From Rossellomorea sp. AcN35-11 (GTDB lineage: Bacteria; Bacillota; Bacilli; Bacillales; Bacillaceae_B): 64,000 bases of DNA. The stretch spans positions 3,900,001-3,964,000 of the forward strand of contig CP128835.1 of assembly GCA_030388825.1 (NCBI GenBank). Reading direction: 5' to 3'. Of the stretch, positions 18,740 to 26,943 are shown piece by piece (positions within the stretch are counted from its first letter, which is position 1; each line of letters starts with the position of its first letter). Below the pieces are notes generated by a model that saw only the letters and a program-made list of their open reading frames with translations, was not told the origin of the DNA and searched no databases. The translations under genes were made by a program, and so were the position numbers.

Positions 18740-18774
18740 AAAGGTCCGTCCCTCTCTGCTGGGGACGGACCTTT
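18740..18774 (-). terminator. Terminator of the HelD-like gene
   Basis: Perfect 13-bp stem (18740-18752 with 18762-18774) ending in AAAG/CTTT, 10 bases after the stop. Shares GGTCCGTCCC/GGGACGGACC with the hairpin at 17763. Confidence 0.8.
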
Positions 18775-18783
18775 CTAGTCGAT

Positions 18784-21051
18784 CTACCGGTTGATAAATT
18801 GCTCTTTTCTCTTCCCAATGAACGATAGCTTATGCAGGGGCCGTGTCATGGCCACATATTGCAGCTTGATATCTAATTCGTTTCCCGGGTTGAATGCTTC
18901 ATCAACCGCTACGATCATCACGACGTCGAATTCAAGTCCTTTTGAAAGGTAAGATGGAACGACCACGATTTGATCTTTAGGAATGGATTCTTGTTCTTCC
19001 AACAACTTCACTTCACCTGGATTGCGTTGTTGAAGGATCTTACTGATTTTCAAACAGTCCTTCATGCTCTTTCCGATCACGGCAAAGGTTTGAAATCCTT
19101 CACCACGGCCTATACCGACACTGCCCTCAATGATGGAAGCCAATTCTTCCAATTCTTTAAACTCTTCATAGGTGGGAGCATCCCCGTGTCTGACCACTGG
19201 ATTCACCTTGGGGAAATCATAGGGTAAGAGATTCAACAAGGCATTTGCCTCTTCCATGATTTCAATCGTGGTTCGGTAGCTTTTTTGGAGTTCAGTATAT
19301 GTAGCTCTTGGAAACACATCTCTATACACCGGGTCCCACGACTGAAGTCCACGGTACGAGTGAATCCCTTGAGCAAGATCCCCAACCAGCGTGAACATGT
19401 CGGTTTCCAGTGCCCTCTTCAATGAATAGAGTTGCAGATAGCTGTAATCCTGAGCTTCATCTATCACGATATTCTTCGCTTTGTAAAATTTGTCGATCCC
19501 GTACAAATGGGATTGCAAGTAAAGGAGTATCGCCAGGTCTTCTACTTCATACTGTTTTTTCTTTGCGTATTTCAAGGTGTAGTCACAAAGTTGTTCAGCT
19601 TGCTTAAGGCTCAAATCACCCTTCGAGTAGGAAGCAAGCCGTTCCGGATCTGAAAATAATTCAATGAAATAGTGATCCAGATTCTTCTTTTCAAACTGCT
19701 TCATATACGCACCGACGCTTGTGCGGATCGCTTTCTTGATTTCGCTCACACGTTCACTTTTCTTGTCTAATGCTTTTGACACGTAATCTTTCCGGTTTCC
19801 AGCCTTTGAACGCTCAAAGAGAGCTGTTTCGATCCGTTCATCAAAAAACTTCTCCACCTTCTCCACCATTTGTTTCTTGTTCTGACGGACATAGCTTTGG
19901 AGGAGGGATTTCAGCTTTTCCATCCTACGATAGATCGGCATATACGTGTATTCCTCTTTAAACAGGTGAGTGAACCTTCTTGCTGTATAGAGCTTATATT
20001 TATCCACATAGAAGTCCTTGGATGTGTAAAAGCGCTGTTCAATTTCTTCGATGTAATCATCAAGTATTCTCCTGAAGGTCTTGGATCCTTTAAACCCTGA
20101 AATCCATGAAACTGTTTCAACGTCCCCATCATGGGCTTCAATCAGTTTAATAAGCTTGTTATCTTCTATTAAGGTAAGTTCCTTCTCGAGGCAGGTCATA
20201 ACATAATCCGTGAATGTTGTCTGCCTCACCCGTTCCACTCCAAGCTCCGGCAACGCTTCTGAAATATAGTCTATGAAGAGGTTACTCGGTGCCAAGATCA
20301 TCAGTTGTTTCGGGTCAAAATGCTGTTTGTAATGGTAAATGAAATAAGATATACGGTGAAGAGCTATTGTTGTTTTTCCGCTTCCGGCCGCTCCCTGTAC
20401 GATGATGGGCTTATTTAGATCTGCACGGATGATACGGTTTTGTTCTTCTTGTATCGTCGAAATAATCTCTGTTAATCGGTTGCTTGAGCTTTTGGCTAAT
20501 GAATCCTGAAGCAGTTCATCGGTGGTGGTCAGATCGATATCGCGGATTTCCTCCAGCAAACCATCTTCAATCATGTACTGGCGCTTTAAGGATAAATCTC
20601 CTTCGTACTTCTCGTCTTCAGCATCATACGAAACATTGCCGATCCTTCCCTCGTAATATAGATTCGCAATGGGAGAACGCCAGTCCACAATGATTTGTTC
20701 CTGGTTCTCCCGCTGATAAAGGGAGGTCTTCCCGATATAATGCTTCTCCACCCTGTCCGAGTCCTTATGCTGAAAATCGATACGGGCAAAATACGGTTTG
20801 GTTTTCGCTTTTGTGAGGGATTCCAACTCTTCTTTAGACATTTCAAAAAAGCTTGAGTTCGTCAAGATATCGATGTAGGCTGCGCTAGACTCGCCCCAAT
20901 CAATATCCCCAAAAGCTTTTTCCATGTTTTCCTTATACTTTTCTTTACTTGTCCGGGATGTATTGATGACAACATCAATGTAGCGTTTCGTGAATTCTAA
21001 GCGTTCTGTTTCCGTTGAATAATCGGGATGAATGTTCGATTCCTTCGTCAT
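18784..21051 (-). CDS. helD: HelD-type RNA polymerase recycling ATPase (UvrD/Rep superfamily)
   Basis: A superfamily 1 helicase-like ATPase of 755 aa. HelD binds stalled RNA polymerase and removes it from DNA or RNA. The N-terminal ~200 residues include the FARIDFQ and VDWRSPIANLYYEG segments characteristic of HelD. The Walker A motif GAAGSGKTT lies near residue 225, Walker B VIDEAQDYS near 555, and helicase motifs VGDLAQGIHSYRG and VVPSYLSKGLEFDVVMI follow. Size is close to B. subtilis HelD (774 aa). The ATG follows GAAGGAGAAATGT. The hairpin repeat array lies directly upstream, so the promoter is between about 21060 and 21270. Confidence 0.93.
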   Translation of the reverse strand: MTKESNIHPDYSTETERLEFTKRYIDVVINTSRTSKEKYKENMEKAFGDIDWGESSAAYIDILTNSSFFEMSKEELESLTKAKTKPYFARIDFQHKDSDRVEKHYIGKTSLYQRENQEQIIVDWRSPIANLYYEGRIGNVSYDAEDEKYEGDLSLKRQYMIEDGLLEEIRDIDLTTTDELLQDSLAKSSSNRLTEIISTIQEEQNRIIRADLNKPIIVQGAAGSGKTTIALHRISYFIYHYKQHFDPKQLMILAPSNLFIDYISEALPELGVERVRQTTFTDYVMTCLEKELTLIEDNKLIKLIEAHDGDVETVSWISGFKGSKTFRRILDDYIEEIEQRFYTSKDFYVDKYKLYTARRFTHLFKEEYTYMPIYRRMEKLKSLLQSYVRQNKKQMVEKVEKFFDERIETALFERSKAGNRKDYVSKALDKKSERVSEIKKAIRTSVGAYMKQFEKKNLDHYFIELFSDPERLASYSKGDLSLKQAEQLCDYTLKYAKKKQYEVEDLAILLYLQSHLYGIDKFYKAKNIVIDEAQDYSYLQLYSLKRALETDMFTLVGDLAQGIHSYRGLQSWDPVYRDVFPRATYTELQKSYRTTIEIMEEANALLNLLPYDFPKVNPVVRHGDAPTYEEFKELEELASIIEGSVGIGRGEGFQTFAVIGKSMKDCLKISKILQQRNPGEVKLLEEQESIPKDQIVVVPSYLSKGLEFDVVMIVAVDEAFNPGNELDIKLQYVAMTRPLHKLSFIGKRKEQFINR

Positions 21052-21271
21052 ACATTTCTCCTTCCAAATGTTAGTATCCGCAATGGAGAAAAATGTCTCA
21101 CCTCTTCCACTTAGGTAACGACTCTAAGTGGACAAACACTTCAAGGTGAAGCCGGTTAAACCAGGCGCTCGAGATGGACATCACTAAAAAGACACATCGA
21201 AATCTGGATAAATTATGTAGGCGTTTGGGAGCAGGAATATATATTATCAGATAATTAAGGAAAGTACAATA

Positions 21272-21646
21272 GAAAAGCGGAGGCGGCTCGTTCAGAGGCG
21301 ACAAGCATAAGGGGAACCTACCGGAAAGGCGTTTTTTGCCTTTTTGGTAGGTTTACCTTATGACCTCGAGCCTCTAGCCGCCGGAGCTGGATCACGAAAA
21401 GCGGAAGGGCTTTGCCCAGAGGCGACAAGCATAAGGCGAACATGCCGGAAAGGCGCCCTTTGCCTTTTTGGCATGTTTGACTTATGACCTCGAGCCTCTA
21501 AGCCCTGGAGCTGGACAATATAGAAAAGCGGAGGCGGCTTGGTTAGGTCCGACAAGCATAAGCTCAATTGACCAGAAAGGCGCTCTTTGCCTTTTTGGTC
21601 AATTTAGCTTATGACCTCGAGGGCCTAGCCGCCGGAGCTGGATCAT
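21272..21646 (+). repeat. 375-bp tandem block, copy 1
   Basis: Three different hairpin units in the order A-B-C. Repeated at exactly 375 bases distance with only a few substitutions, such as GGTCCG to GGCCCG and GCTCAA to GCTGAA in unit C. Confidence 0.9.
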
Positions 21647-22021
21647 GAAAAGCGGAGGCGGCTCGTTCAGAGGCGACAAGCATAAGGGGAACCTACCGGA
21701 AAGGCGTTTTTTGCCTTTTTGGTAGGTTTACCTTATGACCTCGAGCCTCTAGCCGCCGGAGCTGGATCACGAAAAGCGGAAGGGCTTTGCCCAGAGGCGA
21801 CAAGCATAAGGCGAACATGCCGGAAAGGCGCCCTTTGCCTTTTTGGCATGTTTGACTTATGACCTCGAGCCTCTAAGCCCTGGAGCTGGACAATATAGAA
21901 AAGCGGAGGCGGCTTGGTTAGGCCCGACAAGCATAAGCTGAATTGACCAGAAAGGCGCTCTTTGCCTTTTTGGTCAATTTAGCTTATGACCTCGAGGGCC
22001 TAGCCGCCGGAGCTGGATCAC
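21647..22021 (+). repeat. 375-bp tandem block, copy 2
   Basis: Second A-B-C block, followed at 22022 by the first 43 bases of a third. The near identity points to a recent duplication of the whole block rather than three independent insertions. In unit C the change to GGCCC restores full pairing with GGGCC. Confidence 0.9.
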
Positions 22022-22080
22022 GAAAAGCGGAGGCGGATCGTTCAGAGGCGACAAGCATAAGCGGAGACAGATAAACATCA

Positions 22081-22112
22081 AAAAGACCCTCCACCTATAA
22101 TAATGGAAGGTC
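22081..22112 (-). terminator. Terminator overlapping the end of the KinB-like gene
   Basis: Nine-pair stem on the minus strand (22085-22093 with 22104-22112, one G-T pair) followed by TTTTTG; the loop contains the kinase stop codon. Confidence 0.7.
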
Positions 22113-23363
22113 ATTCGTATGTACCAGGGGAAAGACAATCGAAAAACTCGTCCCCTTACCCATTCGGCTTTCAACTGTAATCTTCCCTTTCATGGCTTCA
22201 ATACTACGGTAAGAAACCATAAGTCCGAGTCCCGTCCCTCTTTCCTTGGTAGAAAAGTAAGGCTCCCCAAGACGGGCTTGCTGTTCTGTGGTCATCCCCA
22301 TTCCATTGTCAGCGATGGTGATGGTGACATATCCTTTATGAACCTTGGTTTGGATAGAAAGAGTACCGCCATCGGGCATGGATTCCACAGCATTTTTGAT
22401 GATATTCAAAAATGCCTGATGAAAACCCCGTGTACTTCCTTTGATGGTGGCTTCGGTAATATTCGTATCTACCTGCACGGATTGTTGATTACTCAGAGGT
22501 TCAATCATTTCAATCAGTTTATTAAGTTGTTCGGCAACCAGAATATTCTCCGTATGCTCAGAATCAGGCTTGGCAAAAGTGAGATAGTCATTAATGATTT
22601 CTTCTGCCCTGTTCAGTTCTGATGATGCGATGGCCAAATATTGTTCTTTCTTCCCAGCGGGAATATTTTTTTGGTTGAGCAGTCTCAGGAACCCTTTGAT
22701 AACGGTTAAAGGGTTCTTCACTTCGTGTGAAATACTGGCAGCCAACTGGGCCATCACTTCCATTTTTTCGATTTTGACAAGATCTTGCTTCATTTGAATC
22801 TGTTTAATTAATGTTTCACATATGTATGTCAGGATAAGAATTCCTACAGAAGGAAGCAGAATGAAATTAATCATATAACTTTCATCGATCACAAATTCGA
22901 TCATGGCGTCTGCAATCAAGGCCGCCAGTATGGAATGAATTGTAAAAAGAACCACAGAAAATGTGATTTTACCCTTGCTGGTTAACTTTGAAAAATTGAA
23001 CCACTTCATAACGCCAATCGTCAAAAGGTAAATGGTCACGTAAATAACAAATGAAACGAGACTCCAACCGTACATCATAGCCCTTGAAGCCAACAGAACG
23101 ACTAATAAAGCGAAGCCTGTGAGAGGCCCACCATACATGATTCCAAGGACAAAGGGAATCATCCTTAAATCATGAACACAATAAGGATTCTGGTAAATAG
23201 GAGAAAGCATGCACAGGATTATGGCAATACTGAATGAAACGAAAATTGCAGCCCTTGTAAACAAGCTTTGAAGCATCTTTTTTTCAACAAGGAAAAAAAT
23301 TAAAAAAATGCTCAAAATGATATAAAAAAAATTGTTGATAACATCCTGATTAAAGATAATCAT
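22095..23363 (-). CDS. Membrane sensor histidine kinase, KinB-like
   Basis: A sensor kinase of 422 aa. Five or six N-terminal membrane helices (about residues 10-185) form a 5TMR-LYT-type sensor with the motif DLRMIPFVLGIMYGGP. Then follow a HisKA domain with the phospho-acceptor His213 (SISHEVKNPL) and an HATPase domain with NAVESMPDGG (N box), ADNGMGM (G1) and GTGLGL (G2). This layout matches B. subtilis KinB, a kinase feeding the sporulation phosphorelay. No response regulator is adjacent, which fits a phosphorelay or orphan kinase. The ribosome site is weak (GGGTAAGT). Confidence 0.85.
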   Translation of the reverse strand: MIIFNQDVINNFFYIILSIFLIFFLVEKKMLQSLFTRAAIFVSFSIAIILCMLSPIYQNPYCVHDLRMIPFVLGIMYGGPLTGFALLVVLLASRAMMYGWSLVSFVIYVTIYLLTIGVMKWFNFSKLTSKGKITFSVVLFTIHSILAALIADAMIEFVIDESYMINFILLPSVGILILTYICETLIKQIQMKQDLVKIEKMEVMAQLAASISHEVKNPLTVIKGFLRLLNQKNIPAGKKEQYLAIASSELNRAEEIINDYLTFAKPDSEHTENILVAEQLNKLIEMIEPLSNQQSVQVDTNITEATIKGSTRGFHQAFLNIIKNAVESMPDGGTLSIQTKVHKGYVTITIADNGMGMTTEQQARLGEPYFSTKERGTGLGLMVSYRSIEAMKGKITVESRMGKGTSFSIVFPLVHTNDLPLL

Positions 23364-23472
23364 ACTTACCCTTTAACCTTTCACTGAAATTCTCTACATT
23401 ACAGAAATTCTACCATACTCCTTCTATAATCGTTACAGATTTATGTATAAAATGTTTAAATATCATAAAACA

Positions 23473-23496
23473 ACTCTCTTGAGTACTCAAGAGAGT
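23473..23496. terminator. 24-bp perfect palindrome, terminator of the ATP-grasp gene
   Basis: Twelve bases are followed directly by their exact reverse complement, centred on GAGTACTC. On the minus strand TTGTTTT follows. It lies nine bases after the ATP-grasp stop. Confidence 0.7.
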
Positions 23497-23504
23497 CAAT
23501 CAGA

Positions 23505-24443
23505 TTACACCCTTTTCAATTGATTCCCAAGATATTTCGCCAGTTCAAGCATGCCAAATTGACCGGCCTCAGCCTCTGCATCCTTATTGTAATTTGTATT
23601 GGTATTTACATCATACGTGTAAATCGTACCTTCTTTATCTTGAATAAATTCAATTCCGGCCACATCGATCTTGTTTTCTTTTAAAAATTGTTCATAGGAT
23701 GAAAGAACCTCGTCTGTATAGTTTTTTCTGATTTGAAAAGCTGGTTTTTCCTCCTGCTCCCCTACTGGACAAAATTGATCATTGACCTGACACACGTCTG
23801 CGGGGCACAATTCAAATCCCTTTGACGTGTCCACCTTCACAGCATACATGAATGTACCACCGATGAATTCACAGCGGGTAATGGAAGAGTCAGGGGATTC
23901 GATATATTCCTGGATAAGGGTCGTTCCATCTAACGGCTCTTCAAACGCCGGGCTGTACACATAGTTTTTCAATGCGTCCACAGAATGAAACAGCTGAACG
24001 CCCAAGCCTTTTCCTGCGCGGTTATGCTTAGTGATAAACGATGGTTTACCAAGCTTTTCAGCCGCTTCAATGATTTGCCCTTTACCGACTGCAGCCAACG
24101 TTTTCGGTGTCTTGATACCAGCAGCGTTCAAGGACATATATTGGTTCACTTTACTCACTTCCAACCGTAGGGCACGACTTCCATTCAGAACCTTTCGACC
24201 GTGCCGCTCCAACCATGCAAGAACACTTTCCGTCAGCTCCGGCGCATACCGATGATTACGGGTATGGGAAGATGCACTGATCCGATTATAGAATACCCCT
24301 TCCGGCGGCTCTGAAGACAAATCAACGATCCCTTCATCAAGGAACCATTCCTCATAAGGCAATTGGAGTTCATCGAGGCGTACTGTCAGATGATTGGTCC
24401 AGTCACTGTTTTCATGAATGATATAAATCTTTTTCACGATCAT
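23505..24443 (-). CDS. ATP-grasp protein, RimK/glutamate-ligase-like
   Basis: A cytoplasmic ligase-like protein of 312 aa. The ATP-grasp core is visible: the lysine-containing nucleotide segment KPSFITKHNRAGKGLGVQLF, the acidic clamp LIQEYIESPDSSITRCEFIGG, and the metal-binding C-terminal DVAGIEFI...YTYDVNTNTNYN. These proteins join a carboxylate to an amine with ATP, as in RimK. The substrate here is unknown. The ATG at 24443 gives MIVKKIYIIHEN; the ribosome site is weak (GGGG), and the frame upstream to 24485 is unlikely. No partner gene in the neighbourhood hints at the pathway. Confidence 0.8.
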   Translation of the reverse strand: MIVKKIYIIHENSDWTNHLTVRLDELQLPYEEWFLDEGIVDLSSEPPEGVFYNRISASSHTRNHRYAPELTESVLAWLERHGRKVLNGSRALRLEVSKVNQYMSLNAAGIKTPKTLAAVGKGQIIEAAEKLGKPSFITKHNRAGKGLGVQLFHSVDALKNYVYSPAFEEPLDGTTLIQEYIESPDSSITRCEFIGGTFMYAVKVDTSKGFELCPADVCQVNDQFCPVGEQEEKPAFQIRKNYTDEVLSSYEQFLKENKIDVAGIEFIQDKEGTIYTYDVNTNTNYNKDAEAEAGQFGMLELAKYLGNQLKRV

Positions 24444-24532
24444 TACCCCATTTGCTTGTAGGATTCTGTATAATTCTATTAACACAAAGTAATCCTACTA
24501 TAAAAGTAGGATTTAGGTCAATATTCACGTTC

Positions 24533-24991
24533 TCATTTAGATTTCCTGTCGCTTCTGATCTGGATTTTCATCCCACTCTTTGTAATGGGTTCACCTCTCG
24601 AAACATCATGAGAGAGGGAAGGTCTTTGGTCTTCTTTCAGTATATCCCTAATTTCCTGTAAAACTTCAATGTTCGTCGTCTGTTTCAGCTTGTATTGCTC
24701 CTCTCCGCCCTTTAAGCGGTTAACCACTTTTATAACCAGGAAGATGCTCACGGCAACGAGCATAAAGTCTACAAGAGCTTGCAGGAATTTTCCCAATTCA
24801 ATCACCTCTGCTCCAATTCGAAGGTGCAGGCCTTCTAAGTTTATTCCTCCAAACAATATACCGATAGTTGGCATCATCATGTCTTCCACGAGAGATTCGA
24901 CGATCTTGCCGAATGCCGATCCAATGATGACGGCAATGGCGAGATCAATAACATTCCCCCTTGAAATAAATTGTTTAAATTCAGACCACAT
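24533..24991 (-). CDS. mscL: Large-conductance mechanosensitive channel MscL
   Basis: A homopentameric membrane channel that opens at extreme tension during hypo-osmotic shock. The product is 152 aa, slightly longer than usual because of an extended basic C-terminal tail. The N-terminal MWSEFKQFISRGNVIDLAIAV, the pore helix GSAFGKIVESLVEDMMMP and the second helix (about residues 70-90) are typical. Transcribed alone on the minus strand. No terminator hairpin is obvious. Confidence 0.95.
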   Translation of the reverse strand: MWSEFKQFISRGNVIDLAIAVIIGSAFGKIVESLVEDMMMPTIGILFGGINLEGLHLRIGAEVIELGKFLQALVDFMLVAVSIFLVIKVVNRLKGGEEQYKLKQTTNIEVLQEIRDILKEDQRPSLSHDVSRGEPITKSGMKIQIRSDRKSK

Positions 24992-25069
24992 GCTCCATTC
25001 ACCTACCGCTTCATTACTTTAAACATATGGCAGAAACAAGTGACTTATGAAGACAAGGGTAAAAAAGTC

Positions 25070-25165
25070 TTACAGAAGGAATTTTCCTACGATAACGATC
25101 AGCACAATGCATGCAACAATGCCCATTAACACCACAAGCATTTTCTCTTCTTTATTCTCTGACAC
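25070..25165 (-). CDS. Single-helix membrane microprotein, 31 aa
   Basis: A very short gene with a strong ribosome site (GAGGAGG eight bases before a GTG start). The product is a charged N-terminus (MSENKEEK) followed by one hydrophobic helix (residues 9-27) ending GKFLL. It starts 29 bases after the lacI-type gene stop, so it is probably cotranscribed with it. I do not recognise the family. Single-helix peptides of this size often modulate a membrane partner, but none is evident. Confidence 0.6.
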   Translation of the reverse strand: MSENKEEKMLVVLMGIVACIVLIVIVGKFLL

Positions 25166-25194
25166 TTTTTATGCCTCCTCGAGCTTAGTATGTT

Positions 25195-26157
25195 TTATAC
25201 GGTTTGTCGATCAAATAATTTCGTATGCAGGATGACCGGGGAAGGGTCTTCATTTTCAAGGAATAGTTTAAATGATTCCTGTCCCACTTTTTGTATGGGC
25301 ACTTCAAAGGAAGTGATATTCAATGCATCTGCGATGGGATGATTATCGAAACTTAAGATAGCCATTTCTTCGGGTATCCTGATCCCTCTTTTCCCTGCCT
25401 CTGTCACCATACCGGCCGAAACCTGATCACTCGTTACAATAATGGCAGTAGGCTTGTCTGTAAGTTCTTTCCACTCCTTTACTACGTTTCTCCCGTCCTC
25501 TAGATGATAGCAGTCATTAAAGATCCACTCATCTCGCACATATAGACCCGCTGATTCCAACCCATCGTGAAAACCCCTTATTCTTTCTTCACTATTCGTT
25601 CCGAAGGTTCGATGCAAGCACAAACCTATACGGGAGTGACCCTTTGAATGTAGATAGTGAACTCCTTTTCTGATTGCCTGATAGTGATCGATATACACCT
25701 TTTTATATGGATGACCATTCACATTTTCGCAAAAAACGACGTTGGTGTTTTCAAGGAACGGCGTGATTACATCCAATGAATTTGACCTTGACGTCAAGAT
25801 CAAACCGTCTACTTCTTTCATTTGCATGCGTCGAAAAGCATCAAGCTCTGCCTCCTTGTCATAATTGGTTTGAAAAAGTTGCATATGATAGCCATGCTTT
25901 AACGCCTCCCCTGCGATCCCCTGGAGAATTTCACCAAAGTAGGGCAGGTTTAAGAAGGGCAGGACCACACCTATGCTATATGTTTTTCCTTTGGATAAAT
26001 GCACTGCATTCGCGTTCTTTATGTAGTTTAATTTCCCTATCGCCTCGAGGACCTTCTTGCGCTTTTCCTCCTTCACATAAGGGTGCTCATTCAGCACCCG
26101 TGAAACCGTCGATACAGAAACTCCCGCCATCTTTGCGATACTTCGGATATTTGTCAT
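25195..26157 (-). CDS. LacI-family transcriptional regulator
   Basis: A DNA-binding repressor of 320 aa. The N-terminal helix-turn-helix and hinge (IRSIAKMAGVSVSTVSRVLNEHPYV) are canonical, followed by a periplasmic-binding-protein-like sensor domain (residues 60-320) with the LacI-family pattern LPFLNLPYFGEILQGI. GAGGTG precedes the ATG. The effector is unknown and no sugar genes are adjacent. A perfect palindrome at 26233-26246 upstream suggests autoregulation. The 31-aa gene lies downstream and another microprotein is divergent. Confidence 0.9.
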   Translation of the reverse strand: MTNIRSIAKMAGVSVSTVSRVLNEHPYVKEEKRKKVLEAIGKLNYIKNANAVHLSKGKTYSIGVVLPFLNLPYFGEILQGIAGEALKHGYHMQLFQTNYDKEAELDAFRRMQMKEVDGLILTSRSNSLDVITPFLENTNVVFCENVNGHPYKKVYIDHYQAIRKGVHYLHSKGHSRIGLCLHRTFGTNSEERIRGFHDGLESAGLYVRDEWIFNDCYHLEDGRNVVKEWKELTDKPTAIIVTSDQVSAGMVTEAGKRGIRIPEEMAILSFDNHPIADALNITSFEVPIQKVGQESFKLFLENEDPSPVILHTKLFDRQTV

Positions 26158-26232
26158 ATAGACACCTCACATTGGTTTTGGTCCAAGTATTCCAGACATC
26201 ACCCAATTTATAGCAAAATTTAAGTCTTGCCA

Positions 26233-26246
26233 TGAAACGCGTTTCA
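26233..26246. promoter_or_regulatory. LacI-type operator between lacI gene and microprotein
   Basis: TGAAACGCGTTTCA is a perfect 14-bp palindrome with the central CGCG typical of LacI-family operators, 76 bases before the regulator start and 69 before the divergent microprotein start. It could control both directions. Confidence 0.65.
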
Positions 26247-26314
26247 CACTTTAGAGTGAATCATGTAAGGGGATGCCCCTTGCAAAATAAAAAGATGAAA
26301 AGGAGGCGGTAATC

Positions 26315-26450
26315 ATGCTGGGCATTTTATTCTTACCTGCCTTGTGTGCCGTCATCATTGGAGGAAGCTATGCTGCATTGAAGCCCATCCATTTCAATAC
26401 CCCCCCACGATCCAGATGATCCTTTTGAACAAATATTCAAGATCAGATGA
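26315..26450 (+). CDS. Hydrophobic microprotein, 34 or 44 aa
   Basis: AAAAGGAGG lies seven bases before the ATG, a very strong site. As read, the product is 34 aa with a hydrophobic N-terminal helix (residues 2-21), stopping at 26419. A C7 run at 26400-26406 sits just before that stop. Removing one base, as in many other genes of this window, extends it to 44 aa with the tail NTPHDPDDPFEQIFKIR ending at 26450, a more natural-looking C-terminus. A terminator follows at 26464. Function unknown. Confidence 0.55.
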
Positions 26451-26463
26451 TACCCATGAGACT

Positions 26464-26489
26464 GCCTGCTTTCTGTAAAGCAGGCTTTT
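26464..26489 (+). terminator. Terminator of the microprotein gene
   Basis: Nine-pair stem (26464-26472 with 26477-26485), loop CTGT, then TTTTAT. Confidence 0.8.
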
Positions 26490-26796
26490 ATTCAACCCAC
26501 TTGGATGCCCAAATCTGAACAGCCTCCAACACAGGCTGAAGTTCTTTGCCTCTTGTTGTTAAGCTGTAAAGAACTTTAACCGGTTTCTCGTCCAGGACTT
26601 CCCGAAAGATGATTCCGTTTTCTTCAAGCTCTTTTAGTCTGTCTGCCAATACTTTCTGACTTATATTCGGTATTTGTTCATTTATATCTTTAAAACGGCA
26701 TGTTCCGTCAAATAATACTTTTATGATCATCCCGATCCAACGTTTTCCCAATAGTTCAAAGGCGGCGGCATATTTGGGACATAGTCTTGTTTCCAT
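26488..26796 (-). CDS. yodB: HxlR/DUF24-family redox repressor (YodB-like)
   Basis: A winged-helix repressor of 102 aa. It keeps Cys6 in METRLCPKYAAAFELLGKRW, the position of the redox-sensing cysteine of B. subtilis YodB, which is inactivated by quinones and diamide; the body (SQKVLADRLKELEENGI) is also YodB-like. It is divergent from a YodC-like nitroreductase, the arrangement known for yodB/yodC. The intergenic region has a 17-bp palindrome. AGGATG-type spacing before the ATG is modest. Confidence 0.88.
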   Translation of the reverse strand: METRLCPKYAAAFELLGKRWIGMIIKVLFDGTCRFKDINEQIPNISQKVLADRLKELEENGIIFREVLDEKPVKVLYSLTTRGKELQPVLEAVQIWASKWVE

Positions 26797-26869
26797 TCAT
26801 AACACATCCTAAATTGTTTTCCCTTGACGCATACTAAAACGTCAGTTATATTGTTCATATTGTTTATCC

Positions 26870-26886
26870 ACTTACAAAAAGTAAGT
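26870..26886. promoter_or_regulatory. Palindrome between yodB and yodC genes
   Basis: ACTTACAAAAAGTAAGT is a perfect inverted repeat (ACTTAC/GTAAGT around A5), 57 bases before yodC. YodB-family operators are TACT...AGTA-type palindromes, so this is the best candidate operator. A second possible site, ATACTAAAACGTCAGT, lies at 26831-26846. Confidence 0.5.
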
Positions 26887-26943
26887 AACCAACAAATATA
26901 TACCATATTGTAACATTTTTTTGATCATCAAGGAGGCTTTACA

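Larger units (their letters stand above)
21272..22064 (+). repeat. Tandem array of hairpin repeat units (3+3+half)
   Basis: Seven units start at 21272, 21396, 21523, 21647, 21771, 21898 and 22022. Each contains AAAAGCGG, an outer arm, GACAAGCATAAG, a variable arm with an AAAGGC...GCCTTTTT loop stem, CTTATGACCTCGAG, the matching outer arm and GGAGCTGGA. Units 1/4, 2/5 and 3/6 are near-identical, while 1, 2 and 3 differ in both inner arms (CCTACC/GGTAGG, CATGCC/GGCATG, TTGACC/GGTCAA) and outer arms (GGCGGC/GCCGCC or AGGGCTT/AAGCCCT), always with both sides changed together. The last unit stops at the variable arm. All copies in the window point the same way. It fills most of the 1-kb gap between helD and the kinase; no protein is credible here. 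Confidence 0.92.

Noticed and set aside
21272..22064. CRISPR-like array
   Set aside because: The repeated units are about 125 bases, internally palindromic, with no short constant repeat alternating with unique spacers and no cas genes.
21098..22174. Repeated 65-69 aa minus-strand proteins
   Set aside because: Identical frames recur only because the 375-bp block is duplicated; arms covary as structure, not codons.
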